A DNA stretch of 64,000 nucleotides from an uncultured Bacilli bacterium (GTDB taxonomy: Bacteria; Bacillota_I; Bacilli_A; RF39; UBA660): assembly GCA_934101225.1 (NCBI GenBank), contig CAKOQK010000002.1:1-64000 (forward strand), in the 5' to 3' direction. Below the pieces are notes generated by a model, which did not search any database, was not told the DNA's origin, and saw only the letters and a program-made list of their open reading frames with translations. The position numbers and the translations under genes are program-made. Shown one piece after another: positions 8,339 through 17,404 of this stretch. Each line of letters opens with the position of its first letter. Within the stretch, counting starts at the first letter, position 1.

Positions 8339-9904
8339 ATGAAAAGTTTTTATATAACAACACCGATATATTATCCTAGCGGTAAATTCCATATTGGAAC
8401 TGCATATACTACAATTTTAGCTGACGTACTTGCAAGATACCATAGGCAGTTAAATGAAGATGTTTATTTTGTAACTGGATTAGATGAACATGGTCAAAAG
8501 ATACAAATTAAGTCAGAAGAAAAAGGAATTACACCACAAGAATATGTTGATGAAATGGCAAATGATGCTAAAAAGTTATGGGAATTATTAAATATATCTA
8601 ATAATGATTTTATAAGAACAACTGATAAAAGACATGTTGAAACTATACTTAAAGCTTTTAATATTTTATATAATCAAGGAGATATATATAAAGGAAAATA
8701 TAAAGGAAAATACTGTGTTCCATGCGAATCATTTTTTACAGATACTCAGTTAATTGATGGCAAATGTCCAAGTTGTGGAAGAGAAGTTAAAGAAGTAGAA
8801 GAAGAAACATATTTCTTCAATATGAAAAAATATGAAAATAAATTAAAAGAATTTTATAAAAATAATCCAAACTTTTTAATTCCTTTATCTAAAAAGAATG
8901 AAGTTATGAATAGTTTTTTAAATTCTGGTATTGAAGATTTATGTATTTCTAGAACTACTTTTGGTTGGGGAATAAAAGTTCCACAAGATGAAAAACATGT
9001 TATGTATGTTTGGTTAGATGCTTTACTTAATTATATATCAGTTCTTGGTTATTTAAGAGAAGATGATTCATTAATGAAAAAGTATTGGCCTGCAAATATT
9101 CAAATTATTGGTAAGGATATTTTAAGATTTCATGCTATATACTGGCCTATATTTTTAATGGCTTTAGATTTACCTTTACCAAAAAACATCTATGTTCATG
9201 ATTTTATTATGATGAGAGACGGGAAAATGAGTAAATCTAAAGGAAATACGATTTATCCTGATGTACTTGCAAATGCCTACGGAGTAGATGCAGTTAGATA
9301 TACTCTTTTAAAGAGTTTACCATATGGACAAGATGGTGAATTTACTCCTGAGTTATTTATAAATAAATATAATACAGAGTTATGTAATGATTTAGGTAAT
9401 TTAGTTAATAGAACTATTGCTATGGTTAATAAATATCAAGATGGTATTGTTAATAATAAGGGATTATCAAGTGATTTAGAAAATGAATTAGATGATTATG
9501 TTAATAATAAAATAGATGAATATAATGAAGAAATGAAAGCAATAAATATTCCTAATGCGATGAATAGTATATTAGATATTGTTTCTAGAACTAATAAGTA
9601 TATTGATGAAACAAGTCCCTGGGTATTATATAAAGAAGGAAATATAGAAAGACTTACTAATGTAATGTATAATTTATATAATTCAATTAGAAAAATTAGT
9701 GTATTATTTTATCCTTTTATGCCTGATACTTGTAATAATATTTATAGACAATTAGGTTTGAAGAAAGAAGAAATTACTTTTGATAAGTTAAAAGATAATT
9801 TAGATTATAATAATAAAGTTATTGAAAAAGGAGTTCCTTTATTTAATAGATTAGATCCAAACTTAGAAATTTCTAGATTGATAGATTTGATGAAAGTAAA
9901 ATAA
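8339..9904 (+). CDS. metG: methionyl-tRNA synthetase
   Basis: 521 residues; charges tRNA-Met with methionine in the cytoplasm. It is a class I synthetase. The HIGH-box variant HIGT is at 18-21 and the KMSKS loop at 296-300. A zinc-knuckle insert carries CxxC pairs at ~126/129 and ~143/146. The anticodon-binding helical domain follows (ending near 510). The C-terminal tRNA-binding (Trbp111-like) domain of many bacterial MetRS is absent, so this is the short form. I see no T-box in the leader, unlike valS in this window. Confidence 0.96.
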   Translation: MKSFYITTPIYYPSGKFHIGTAYTTILADVLARYHRQLNEDVYFVTGLDEHGQKIQIKSEEKGITPQEYVDEMANDAKKLWELLNISNNDFIRTTDKRHVETILKAFNILYNQGDIYKGKYKGKYCVPCESFFTDTQLIDGKCPSCGREVKEVEEETYFFNMKKYENKLKEFYKNNPNFLIPLSKKNEVMNSFLNSGIEDLCISRTTFGWGIKVPQDEKHVMYVWLDALLNYISVLGYLREDDSLMKKYWPANIQIIGKDILRFHAIYWPIFLMALDLPLPKNIYVHDFIMMRDGKMSKSKGNTIYPDVLANAYGVDAVRYTLLKSLPYGQDGEFTPELFINKYNTELCNDLGNLVNRTIAMVNKYQDGIVNNKGLSSDLENELDDYVNNKIDEYNEEMKAINIPNAMNSILDIVSRTNKYIDETSPWVLYKEGNIERLTNVMYNLYNSIRKISVLFYPFMPDTCNNIYRQLGLKKEEITFDKLKDNLDYNNKVIEKGVPLFNRLDPNLEISRLIDLMKVK

Positions 9905-9916
9905 ACCATGTGAAAT

Positions 9917-9943
9917 AAGTAGTAAATTCTACTTGTTTTTTTT
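9917..9943 (+). terminator. intrinsic terminator after metG
   Basis: AAGTAG pairs with CTACTT around TAAATT, followed by a T-run. Confidence 0.75.
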
Positions 9944-10035
9944 ATATGATAGGTATTTTTAAGAAAATAATATAAATAAATATTTCTTGTTATAAAATTA
10001 GATGTTAAAATTAATTTAGAAAGTAGATAGGTATT

Positions 10036-11145
10036 ATGAAGAATAAAAAGATATTTTTAACTACAATTATTTCAATTATTATAATTATTTTAGCAAGTGT
10101 TATATTAATTTTTTGGAGAAAGAACAATGTTGAAAAAACAAAGAAAGAATTTTTAAGTTTTGCTGATTTTCCATTTAAAGATGATATTGCTACTAAAAGT
10201 AATTATATTAAATTTAGTGGTCCATTATCTTACTTACAAGAAGAACAAACAAATGATGTTAATGGTAGACATACATTTATATATGATAAATATAAATTTG
10301 TAATAGATTGTAATTCTAATGAATGTGTAACAGGAGCAACTGAAGCATTACTAATGTGTACTAGTAACTCTTTGAAATTAAATGATAAAGTTATTTATAA
10401 AGATTCATCTGAAGATAAAAAATATAAAGAGGAAAGTAAATATCCATATATAATTATTACAAACGATAATATTATTATTCAAACATTAAATAAATTGTAT
10501 ATTTTAGATTCTAATGGTAATATTCAATTATCAATAAATAATATCAATGAAGAATATAAAAATATTAGGCAATTAAATAATTCACTAAATTTTGCCCTAA
10601 AAAATAACATTCTTTACTATACAACAATAAATGATAATAATATTGAATTAAAATATATCAATTTAAAAGAACAAAATATAGAAGAAAAACTAATTGAAAC
10701 AGTTGATAAAAATACAGAACTTGTAAGAAACAAAGAAATAAATTCAATAAGTCAGTTCCCTTATAACTCAACTGAAAAATTAGAGGATATAAATAATAAA
10801 TATAAAATTAAAGTTGAATTTATATCAAATGAAGAAAATGATTACGAAACATTAATTATTGAAGATTCAAATGGACGTAAAACAATTAATGATTTTGTTA
10901 TATCATGGTATGTTAATCCAAATAATTTACATTATAATTTATTAGGAGAAAATAAGAGTTATACTATAATTGATGATATGTTATATTATGTTATTTATGA
11001 AGCGGAAAATGCATATGCATTATATGGGGCTAACCTAAACAATAAAGAGTTTAAATCTAAAAAAATAGAAGAATTTAATAAAATCGACTATTCATTTGAA
11101 AAAATTAAATATTATATAGAAAATTGTGAAGGAACAAGAGATTAA
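10036..11145 (+). CDS. membrane-anchored hypothetical protein
   Basis: 369 residues. A single hydrophobic segment near the N-terminus (~6-26, TTIISIIIIILASVILIFW), with no lipobox, suggests an uncleaved anchor with the rest outside. The body is rich in N, K, D, Y and short beta-like repeats, without a family I can name. The pattern (ITNDNIIIQTLNKLYILDS) is loosely like a WD/propeller-type blade, but this is weak. It stands alone between terminators of its neighbours. Four cysteines occur at ~91, 97, 107 and 365. Function unknown. Confidence 0.75.
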   Translation: MKNKKIFLTTIISIIIIILASVILIFWRKNNVEKTKKEFLSFADFPFKDDIATKSNYIKFSGPLSYLQEEQTNDVNGRHTFIYDKYKFVIDCNSNECVTGATEALLMCTSNSLKLNDKVIYKDSSEDKKYKEESKYPYIIITNDNIIIQTLNKLYILDSNGNIQLSINNINEEYKNIRQLNNSLNFALKNNILYYTTINDNNIELKYINLKEQNIEEKLIETVDKNTELVRNKEINSISQFPYNSTEKLEDINNKYKIKVEFISNEENDYETLIIEDSNGRKTINDFVISWYVNPNNLHYNLLGENKSYTIIDDMLYYVIYEAENAYALYGANLNNKEFKSKKIEEFNKIDYSFEKIKYYIENCEGTRD

Positions 11146-11229
11146 AATGTATACATTTTTTTATATAATAGGAATTTTATACTTAAAGAAAAAATATAGG
11201 AAGTATATGATTTTCCCTAAATATTAAAC

Positions 11230-11258
11230 TTGCATTTTTAGAAATTATATGCTAGAAT
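11230..11258 (+). promoter_or_regulatory. sigma-A promoter for the 11291 gene
   Basis: TTGCAT (11230-11235), 17-bp spacer, TAGAAT (11253-11258). Confidence 0.5.
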
Positions 11259-11290
11259 ATAAGACAAATTAAAAGAAAGAGGGGGAAACA

Positions 11291-12028
11291 ATGAATTTTT
11301 TAATTTTATGGATTTTAACAATTTTATCAAGTTATGGAATTGCTTTTTATACTTCAGCCAGTACAATTAAAAATATTTATGACAATGGTTATAAATTAAG
11401 CAAAAAAAATATGAATGAACTTAGTGATAATTTAACTACACCTAAACAACTATTTCATTTATCTATGTTAATACCTTTTTATAATTTGTTTAATGTATTT
11501 AAAATTCTTACTATGTTTAATTTACAAAAAAATCAACAACTATTTAAACTAAAAGTTTTAGGATTAATAGAGGAAATGAATGATTTTGAAAAACAAGAAT
11601 ATGCCAAAAATCCAGGAATAATTGGTGCTATTAATTGTGATTTAAGACTAGAACGCGCTACAAAAGTTAGTATAAAAGAAGAATTGGGCGAAAGCATTGC
11701 TTACATAGAACTAAAACCCACTGGGGAATATGATATTCTTTATACAACTGGTCCAATAAGTAGATTAAATGAAAAAGAGCAAAGAGAAAAAATTGATTTA
11801 CATTACAAGATAGGAATATTAAATTTATTAAATGTGATTAACGAAAATATTAGTAATCAAGATATTTTAGAAAAAGATGATAAAAGCTCAAATGATGAAA
11901 AATCTGAAAATAAATTGGACACTATTAACGCGCAAAAAGAAGCATTAACCAATTTGAAACAAGAACTTATTGATAGTGAAAGAAATAAGGAAACAACTGA
12001 AGAACCAAAAACAAAATCAATGAAATAA
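11291..12028 (+). CDS. hypothetical membrane protein
   Basis: 245 residues with a strong ribosome binding site (AGAGGGGG, six bases before ATG). Two hydrophobic segments (~2-20 and ~56-72) bracket a polar loop. They are followed by a soluble domain (~85-180, containing AIELKPTGEYDILYTTG-like beta strands) and a highly charged C-terminal tail (~190-245). No known family recognised. It has its own promoter and terminator just upstream of rny. A cytoplasmic location for the C-terminal part is inferred from the positive residues flanking the second segment. Confidence 0.75.
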   Translation: MNFLILWILTILSSYGIAFYTSASTIKNIYDNGYKLSKKNMNELSDNLTTPKQLFHLSMLIPFYNLFNVFKILTMFNLQKNQQLFKLKVLGLIEEMNDFEKQEYAKNPGIIGAINCDLRLERATKVSIKEELGESIAYIELKPTGEYDILYTTGPISRLNEKEQREKIDLHYKIGILNLLNVINENISNQDILEKDDKSSNDEKSENKLDTINAQKEALTNLKQELIDSERNKETTEEPKTKSMK

Positions 12029-12056
12029 GTAGTTAAATATAAACTACTTATTTTTT
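12026..12056 (+). terminator. intrinsic terminator
   Basis: TAAGTAGTT pairs with AACTACTTA, followed by six T. It overlaps the stop codon of the preceding gene. Confidence 0.8.
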
Positions 12057-12091
12057 ATAACAATTTTTAAAAATTAACCTCCGTTAATTCC

Positions 12092-12120
12092 TTGATTATT
12101 TCTTTCTAATTCTTTATAAT
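12092..12120 (+). promoter_or_regulatory. rny promoter
   Basis: TTGATT (12092-12097), 17-bp spacer, TATAAT (12115-12120). Confidence 0.65.
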
Positions 12121-12176
12121 AAATATATAGAGATTATTAAAATAATTTTTATATAGAAAGATATGGAGGAAACATT

Positions 12177-13721
12177 ATGGACTTTATAAGTGTAGCTTCC
12201 ATTTTATGTCTTTTAATTGGATTATTTGTAGGTGGAACCATAGTTGCGTTCTCAGGATTCACCGCTGGCAAAAAATCAAATAAAATTTTAGATGACGCCA
12301 AAAAAGAGGCTGAAAAAACTAAACGTAACAGCCTTATGGAACTTAAAGAAGAAACTTTTAAATTACAACAAGCAACTGATCGCGAAATTAAAGAGAGAAA
12401 AAGCGAAATAAAAAATACTGAAGATAGACTTCTTCAAAGAGAAAAATCTTTAGATAAAAGAGAAGAATTATTACAAAATAGAGATAACTCTTTAGAAGAA
12501 AAAGATAAAAATTTAAGTACAATGCAAAAGAAAATTCAAGAAAAAGAAGTTAAAATGGATGAACTTCTTAGAGAAGAAATTGAAAAATTAGAAAGTATTG
12601 CTAAACTTTCTAGAGAAAAGGCTCATGATCTTATTATGCAGAGAGTAGAAGATTCAATGAGCAAAGAAATAGCTGAATATATCAAAGATAGAGAATCAGA
12701 AGCAAAATTAGAAGTTGATAAAAAAGCAAAAGAACTTCTTGTAAACTCAATGGAAAAATATGCTAATGACGTTACAACAATTCAAACAGTCACTACTATT
12801 AGTTTACCAAACGATGAAATGAAAGGCAGATTAATTGGTAGAGAAGGAAGAAACATTAGAACAATTGAAGCAGTTACCGGAGTCGATTTATTAATTGATG
12901 ATACCCCTGAAGCAATTTCAATATCATCATTCGATCCTTTCCGTAGAGAAATAGCAAAACAAACAATTGAAACCTTAGTTAAAGATGGTCGTATTCATCC
13001 AACCAGAATTGAAGAAATTTATGATAAAATATGTAAGGATATGAACGCAAGAATTACAGAAATTGGAAATGATACCATTAGAGAACTAGGATTAACTAGA
13101 ATGGATTCAGAATTAGTTAAAACAATTGGAAAACTTAATTTTAGAACAAGTTATGGTCAAAATGCTTTACAACATTCAAAAGAGGTTTCATACCTTTGCG
13201 GAATAATGGCTGCTGAACTTGGCGAAAATGTTAACCTTGCTAAAAGAGCAGGACTTTTACATGATATAGGAAAAGCTATTGATTTTGAAATGGAAGGCTC
13301 ACATGTTGAAATAGGAGCTGATCTTGCTAAGAAGTATGGTGAGAATGAAGTTGTTATTAACGCTATTGAATCCCATCATGGAGATAAAGAAGCAAAAAAT
13401 ATTATATCAGTTTTAGTATCAATTGCTGATACAATGTCTGCATCACGTCCTGGTGCTAGAAACGACACTATGGAAAACTATATCAAGAGACTAGAAGAAC
13501 TAGAAACAATCGGTAATAGTTTTGAGGGTGTTGATAAAACATTTGCAATGCAAGCAGGTCGTGAACTTAGAGTTATTGTAAAACCAGATAAAGTTGATGA
13601 TTTAACATCATTTAAGATTGCTAGAGAAATTAAGGAAAGAATTGAATCTGAAATGCAATATCCAGGCACAATTAAAATAACTGTAATTAGAGAAACAAGA
13701 GCTCAAGAAGAAGCAAAATAA
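12177..13721 (+). CDS. rny: ribonuclease Y
   Basis: 514 residues; membrane-anchored endoribonuclease that starts mRNA decay in Bacillota. Domains in order: N-terminal TM (~3-25), a long coiled coil (~30-190), a KH RNA-binding domain with GRLIGREGRNIR (~216-227), and an HD hydrolase domain with the metal-binding HDIGKA (His362-Asp363) and a later SHHGDKE. The length is standard. The ribosome binding site GGAGG lies six bases before the ATG. The terminator stem begins within the last codons. Confidence 0.96.
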   Translation: MDFISVASILCLLIGLFVGGTIVAFSGFTAGKKSNKILDDAKKEAEKTKRNSLMELKEETFKLQQATDREIKERKSEIKNTEDRLLQREKSLDKREELLQNRDNSLEEKDKNLSTMQKKIQEKEVKMDELLREEIEKLESIAKLSREKAHDLIMQRVEDSMSKEIAEYIKDRESEAKLEVDKKAKELLVNSMEKYANDVTTIQTVTTISLPNDEMKGRLIGREGRNIRTIEAVTGVDLLIDDTPEAISISSFDPFRREIAKQTIETLVKDGRIHPTRIEEIYDKICKDMNARITEIGNDTIRELGLTRMDSELVKTIGKLNFRTSYGQNALQHSKEVSYLCGIMAAELGENVNLAKRAGLLHDIGKAIDFEMEGSHVEIGADLAKKYGENEVVINAIESHHGDKEAKNIISVLVSIADTMSASRPGARNDTMENYIKRLEELETIGNSFEGVDKTFAMQAGRELRVIVKPDKVDDLTSFKIAREIKERIESEMQYPGTIKITVIRETRAQEEAK

Positions 13722-13735
13722 CTTGTTTCTTTTTT
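13692..13735 (+). terminator. rny terminator overlapping the coding end
   Basis: GAAACAAG (13692-13699) inside rny pairs with CTTGTTTC (13722-13729), followed by six T. Confidence 0.7.
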
Positions 13736-13752
13736 ATATTAAATTTTTGAAA

Positions 13753-13778
13753 TAAAAAAATATCCAAACACTGGATAT
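13753..13778 (-). terminator. rpmB terminator
   Basis: On the - strand, ATATCC and GGATAT form a stem with loop AGTGTTT, followed by a seven-T run. Confidence 0.8.
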
Positions 13779-13779
13779 C

Positions 13780-13950
13780 TTACTTAGCAGCTTTCTTAAA
13801 AACTCTAGCTTCTCTTGCTGTTAATCTAACCTTAACACCATTGATTGTATAAGTTTGTAAGTTAGGTTTTTGTTTACTATTAGTTTTATTATTAGCATGA
13901 GAGCTTAATTTAATAGATAAAGGTTTTTTGCTTGAAATATTTTTAGCCAT
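13780..13950 (-). CDS. rpmB: 50S ribosomal protein L28
   Basis: 56 residues on the - strand, between convergent rny and divergent dnaE. L28 is a structural protein of the large ribosomal subunit. The sequence starts MAKNISSKKPLSIKLSSHAN and contains the family's SHANNKT and KPNLQ blocks and a RLTAREARVFKKAAK tail. GGAGG lies seven bases before the ATG (reading TTAATTAAGGAGGAAAGAAA into the start). It has no zinc-binding cysteines, so it is the C-minus form of L28. The first cysteine of the usual MAK-C start is replaced by N. It is the only core gene on the - strand in the first half of the window. Confidence 0.93.
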   Translation of the reverse strand: MAKNISSKKPLSIKLSSHANNKTNSKQKPNLQTYTINGVKVRLTAREARVFKKAAK

Positions 13951-14066
13951 TTTCTTTCCTCCTTAATTAAAATCTTCATTGATTTTATCATAATATCTTA
14001 AATAAAGTCAATGTTTTTAAGGCATTTTGTTAATTTAAATGATATAATACCCTTAGAGAGGTACAT

Positions 14067-16892
14067 ATGAAAGAAATAATATCAATTAAAACTGACTATA
14101 ATGTTTTATCAAGTATGATTAAATTACCAGATCTTTTTTCATATGCTGTAACAAACAATATTAACACATTAGGTATTGTTGATGATAATCTTTGCTATGT
14201 TGCCGAATTCTTAAAACTATGTCAAAAATACAATATTAAACCAGTTATTGGTTTAGAAGTTAATTATCAAAATCATAAAATATATTTATATGCTAAAAAT
14301 GAACAAGGATATAAAGAACTTCTTAAAATTAACACATACATAATTGAAAATGAATTTAATAAAGATTTATTAACTAATGATATATTAACAGTTATTCCAT
14401 TTGAATCTAAAGAATTATTAAAAGAAATACCTAATTCCCATATTGGCTATCAAACTGAAGAAGAAAAGAATGAAGCATTAAAATTAACTCCAAATATTGT
14501 CTACTTTAATTTAGCGTTATCTCTAACTAAAGAAAATACTAAATACTTAAATTATTTAAATATGATTAAAGAAAATAAAACATATGCGAGTTACAATGAC
14601 ATTGATTATAGTTCTTACTATTTAAAAATAGAGGATATTCATGATTTTACTTCCCAAATTGATATCAAAATAACCTATAGTAAAAATTTAATTCCTCATT
14701 ACGATGATACAATCGAAAACAGTTACAATTTTTTAGAAGCCCTTGCCATTAAAGGATTAACTAAAAGATTAAATGGTAATATACCAGATAACTATAAAAA
14801 AAGATTAATGTATGAATTAAATGTAATTAAAAGTATGAATTATGTTGATTATTTCCTAATCGTTTATGACTACGTTAAATACGCTATTAAAAATAATATA
14901 TATGTCGGTCCTGGAAGAGGATCAGCTGTAGGCTCACTTGTTACGTATAGCTTAGGTATAACATCCATTGATCCTTTAAAATATAATCTTCTATTTGAAA
15001 GATTTTTAAATCCTGAACGTATTACTATGCCCGATATTGATATTGACTTTGATGCTACTAAAAGAGAAGAAATAATTGCTTATGTTAAAGAAAGATATGG
15101 TAAAGAAAATGTTATGCCCGTAATGACATATGGAACATTAACTACTAAAGCAGCCTTATTATCTGTAAGCAAAATATTAGATGTTGATATTTCCATCCTA
15201 AATAAATATATCGATCCTAAAAAAACATTAAAAGAAAATCTAACTAAGGATTTAATTAAAATTCTTAACAATAATAAAGATATTAAAGAAGTTTATTATG
15301 TTGCTTTGAAAATAGAAGGAATCAAAAAACATATTAGTACTAATGCAGCTGGTGTAGTAATATGCAAAGAAAATTTAGATAATGTAATTCCTATAATTAA
15401 AAATGGTGATAATTATTTAGCAGGATTTACAAAAGATTATCTAGAAGATATTGGCCTTTTAAAAATGGACTTTCTTGCTATTAAAAATTTAACAACAATT
15501 TCTGATATTTTGAATGATATACCTGAAAAAATAAATTTAAATAATATCGATATAAATGATGAAGCAGTTTATAAAATGTTTAGTGAAGCTAAAACAGATG
15601 GTATATTCCAGTTTGAAAGTTTAGGCATGAAAAATTTACTTCTTAAAATTAAACCAACTAATTTTAAAGATATAATTGTATCACTTGCGTTAATTCGTCC
15701 TGGTGCAAATGCCGAAATAGATTCTTATGCTAAAAGAAAAAATGGGATAGAAGAAGTAACTTATATTGATGATTCATTATCAGATATTTTAAAAGATACA
15801 TATGGAATAATTGTTTATCAAGAACAAATAATGCAAATCTTAAGATTAGTAGCGTCATATTCCTTTAGTGAAGCGGATCTAATAAGAAGAGCCATCTCTA
15901 AAAAGAATGAACAAATTATTCTATCCGAAAAATCTAATTTCATAGAGAGAGCCATTAAAAACGGATATACCAAAGAAAAAAGTACTGAAATATTTGATTT
16001 AATAATAAAGTTTGCCGAATACGGATTTAATAAATCCCATTCCGTAGGATATGCTTTAATTGCTTACCAAATGATGTACTTAAAATGTCATTATATGCCA
16101 TACTTTTATAAAACTCTTTTAAATGACAGCCTTTCTTCAAGTAAAAAAACTAAAGAATATATTGATATATTAAAAAGTAATGATATAAAAGTAATTAAGC
16201 CATCAATTAACCAAAGTGAAGATAAATATATATTTAATGATGGAATTTTAATGCCATTAACTTCTATTAAAGATATAACCAAAGATATCGCATTAGAAAT
16301 ATCAAAAAATGCTCCATACAATGACTTCTTTGATTTCATAAGTTCTATCTATCACTTAAAATTAAAACAAGGAATAATCGAAAATTTAATATATGCTGGG
16401 GCTTTAGATTGTTTTCATGAAACTAAACAAACCTTAATTAACAATATAAGTTCAGCACTAATCTATTCTGAATTAATAAATGAATTAGATAAAACATTAA
16501 TTAATAAACCTATTATAGAAACATTCCCCGAATATGATAAAACATTATTGATGCAAAAAGAGTACGAATTATATGGCTTTTATATTTCCAATCATCCATC
16601 TAGTAAGTATATTTGTCCAAAATCAAAAGATCTCCCAAAATATTTTGATAAATTTATTGAAGTTACTGTTCTAATAGAAAATATAAAATTAATTAAAACA
16701 AAAAAAGGAGATAATATGGCATTCTTAGATTTATCAGATGATACAGGTAAAATTTCATGTACCGTTTTTCCTAAAAAAATACTTTATTTAAACGACTTAA
16801 AAGTTGGTGATATTGTAAAAATTAAAGGTCAAGTTCAAAAAAGATTAGACAATTATCAAATAATTTTAGAAAAATTAATAAAAATTTCATAA
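14067..16892 (+). CDS. dnaE: DNA polymerase III alpha subunit, DnaE type
   Basis: 941 residues, shorter than the ~1,100 usual for the family. The catalytic palm is intact, with GPGRGSAVGSLV (~285-296) and PDIDIDF (~322-328, catalytic aspartates). The fingers and helix-hairpin-helix region follow, with an OB fold near the C-terminus (EVTVLIENIKLIKTKKGDNM). The N-terminal PHP domain is present in outline but lacks the HxH metal ligands (start reads MKEIISIKTDYNVLSSMIKL), so proofreading-type PHP activity is unlikely. In Bacillota, DnaE works next to PolC, often in lagging-strand priming. PolC is not in this window. The ribosome binding site GAGAGG lies six bases before the ATG. Confidence 0.94.
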   Translation: MKEIISIKTDYNVLSSMIKLPDLFSYAVTNNINTLGIVDDNLCYVAEFLKLCQKYNIKPVIGLEVNYQNHKIYLYAKNEQGYKELLKINTYIIENEFNKDLLTNDILTVIPFESKELLKEIPNSHIGYQTEEEKNEALKLTPNIVYFNLALSLTKENTKYLNYLNMIKENKTYASYNDIDYSSYYLKIEDIHDFTSQIDIKITYSKNLIPHYDDTIENSYNFLEALAIKGLTKRLNGNIPDNYKKRLMYELNVIKSMNYVDYFLIVYDYVKYAIKNNIYVGPGRGSAVGSLVTYSLGITSIDPLKYNLLFERFLNPERITMPDIDIDFDATKREEIIAYVKERYGKENVMPVMTYGTLTTKAALLSVSKILDVDISILNKYIDPKKTLKENLTKDLIKILNNNKDIKEVYYVALKIEGIKKHISTNAAGVVICKENLDNVIPIIKNGDNYLAGFTKDYLEDIGLLKMDFLAIKNLTTISDILNDIPEKINLNNIDINDEAVYKMFSEAKTDGIFQFESLGMKNLLLKIKPTNFKDIIVSLALIRPGANAEIDSYAKRKNGIEEVTYIDDSLSDILKDTYGIIVYQEQIMQILRLVASYSFSEADLIRRAISKKNEQIILSEKSNFIERAIKNGYTKEKSTEIFDLIIKFAEYGFNKSHSVGYALIAYQMMYLKCHYMPYFYKTLLNDSLSSSKKTKEYIDILKSNDIKVIKPSINQSEDKYIFNDGILMPLTSIKDITKDIALEISKNAPYNDFFDFISSIYHLKLKQGIIENLIYAGALDCFHETKQTLINNISSALIYSELINELDKTLINKPIIETFPEYDKTLLMQKEYELYGFYISNHPSSKYICPKSKDLPKYFDKFIEVTVLIENIKLIKTKKGDNMAFLDLSDDTGKISCTVFPKKILYLNDLKVGDIVKIKGQVQKRLDNYQIILEKLIKIS

Positions 16893-16959
16893 AATGTATT
16901 GATAAATAAAAAAATATTTCATATAATAATAATATCTAGAAGATAGGAAGCATGTTCAT

Positions 16960-17027
16960 AATTAATGATTTTGCATATTTTAATTAAAGTTTAAAATATG
17001 CATAAAAAATATTATTAATTATTTTTT
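16960..17027 (+). terminator. large hairpin terminator after dnaE
   Basis: TGCATATTTTAA (16972-16983) pairs perfectly with TTAAAATATGCA (16991-17002). An outer AATTAAT/ATTAATT pair extends the stem, followed by six T (17022-17027). The next promoter's -35 overlaps the T-run. Confidence 0.65.
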
Positions 17028-17054
17028 ACAAAGTAAGTTTGTGAAAGCTATAAT
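17025..17054 (+). promoter_or_regulatory. promoter of a candidate RNA
   Basis: TTTACA (17025-17030), 18-bp spacer, TATAAT (17049-17054). No ORF follows. Confidence 0.55.
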
Positions 17055-17061
17055 AATTAAT

Positions 17062-17307
17062 AAATATTAATTAATTCGGGGTGTGCTTTGGGTAGTAAAG
17101 AAATTGCAAGAAAGTAAGCAATCTTATCTACGCTAGATATAACTATAGTTAAGAAGAAAGAAAACTTCAAAAGATAAGTAATCGCCATGAATACTGATAA
17201 TATTCTTGTAAATTTAATAATAGTTTTTAAAAGAAACCAATTATTAAAGTTTGTGATTATTCTAAAAACTAGGACTAATTATTTTATCAGAGTAATTAGT
17301 TTTTTTA
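17062..17307 (+). ncRNA. candidate structured non-coding RNA upstream of clpB
   Basis: About 245 nt with its own promoter and terminator and no ORF. Its GC content looks higher than the flanks, especially near 17077-17090 (CGGGGTGTGCTTTGGG). Visible structure: ATTGC/GCAAT capped inside GTAGTAAAG/CTTATCTAC (two central mismatches); TTTAATAAT (17213-17221) with ATTATTAAA (17240-17248); TAGTTTTTA (17221-17229) with TAAAAACTA (17263-17271). The last two helices interleave, so a pseudoknot or two alternative folds is possible. I checked by eye for tmRNA, SRP RNA, T-box and common riboswitch motifs and found none. The RNA ends before the clpB promoter, so it is probably a trans-acting RNA. Confidence 0.5.
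17274..17307 (+). terminator. intrinsic terminator of the candidate RNA
   Basis: ACTAATTA (17274-17281) pairs with TAATTAGT (17293-17300), followed by seven T. Confidence 0.8.
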
Positions 17308-17316
17308 AACATTTAA

Positions 17317-17343
17317 TTAGCACTCACACTTGACAAGTGCTAA
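17317..17343. promoter_or_regulatory. CIRCE element (HrcA operator)
   Basis: TTAGCACTC-N9-AAGTGCTAA differs from the consensus inverted repeat TTAGCACTC-N9-GAGTGCTAA at one position. It overlaps the clpB -35, so HrcA binding would block transcription until heat stress. Confidence 0.95.
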
Positions 17344-17357
17344 AAAAGTGCTATAAT
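17330..17357 (+). promoter_or_regulatory. clpB promoter
   Basis: TTGACA (17330-17335), 16-bp spacer, TATAAT (17352-17357). Both hexamers are perfect; the -35 lies inside CIRCE. Confidence 0.9.
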
Positions 17358-17404
17358 ACATAATGTATATGGAAAATATACATAATTAAAAAGGAGGGGT
17401 ATAT

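Noticed and set aside
16893..17404. tmRNA or SRP RNA in the gap before clpB
   Set aside because: No tmRNA tag reading frame, no tRNA-like ends, and no GGAA/AGCAG helix-8 motif of SRP RNA.
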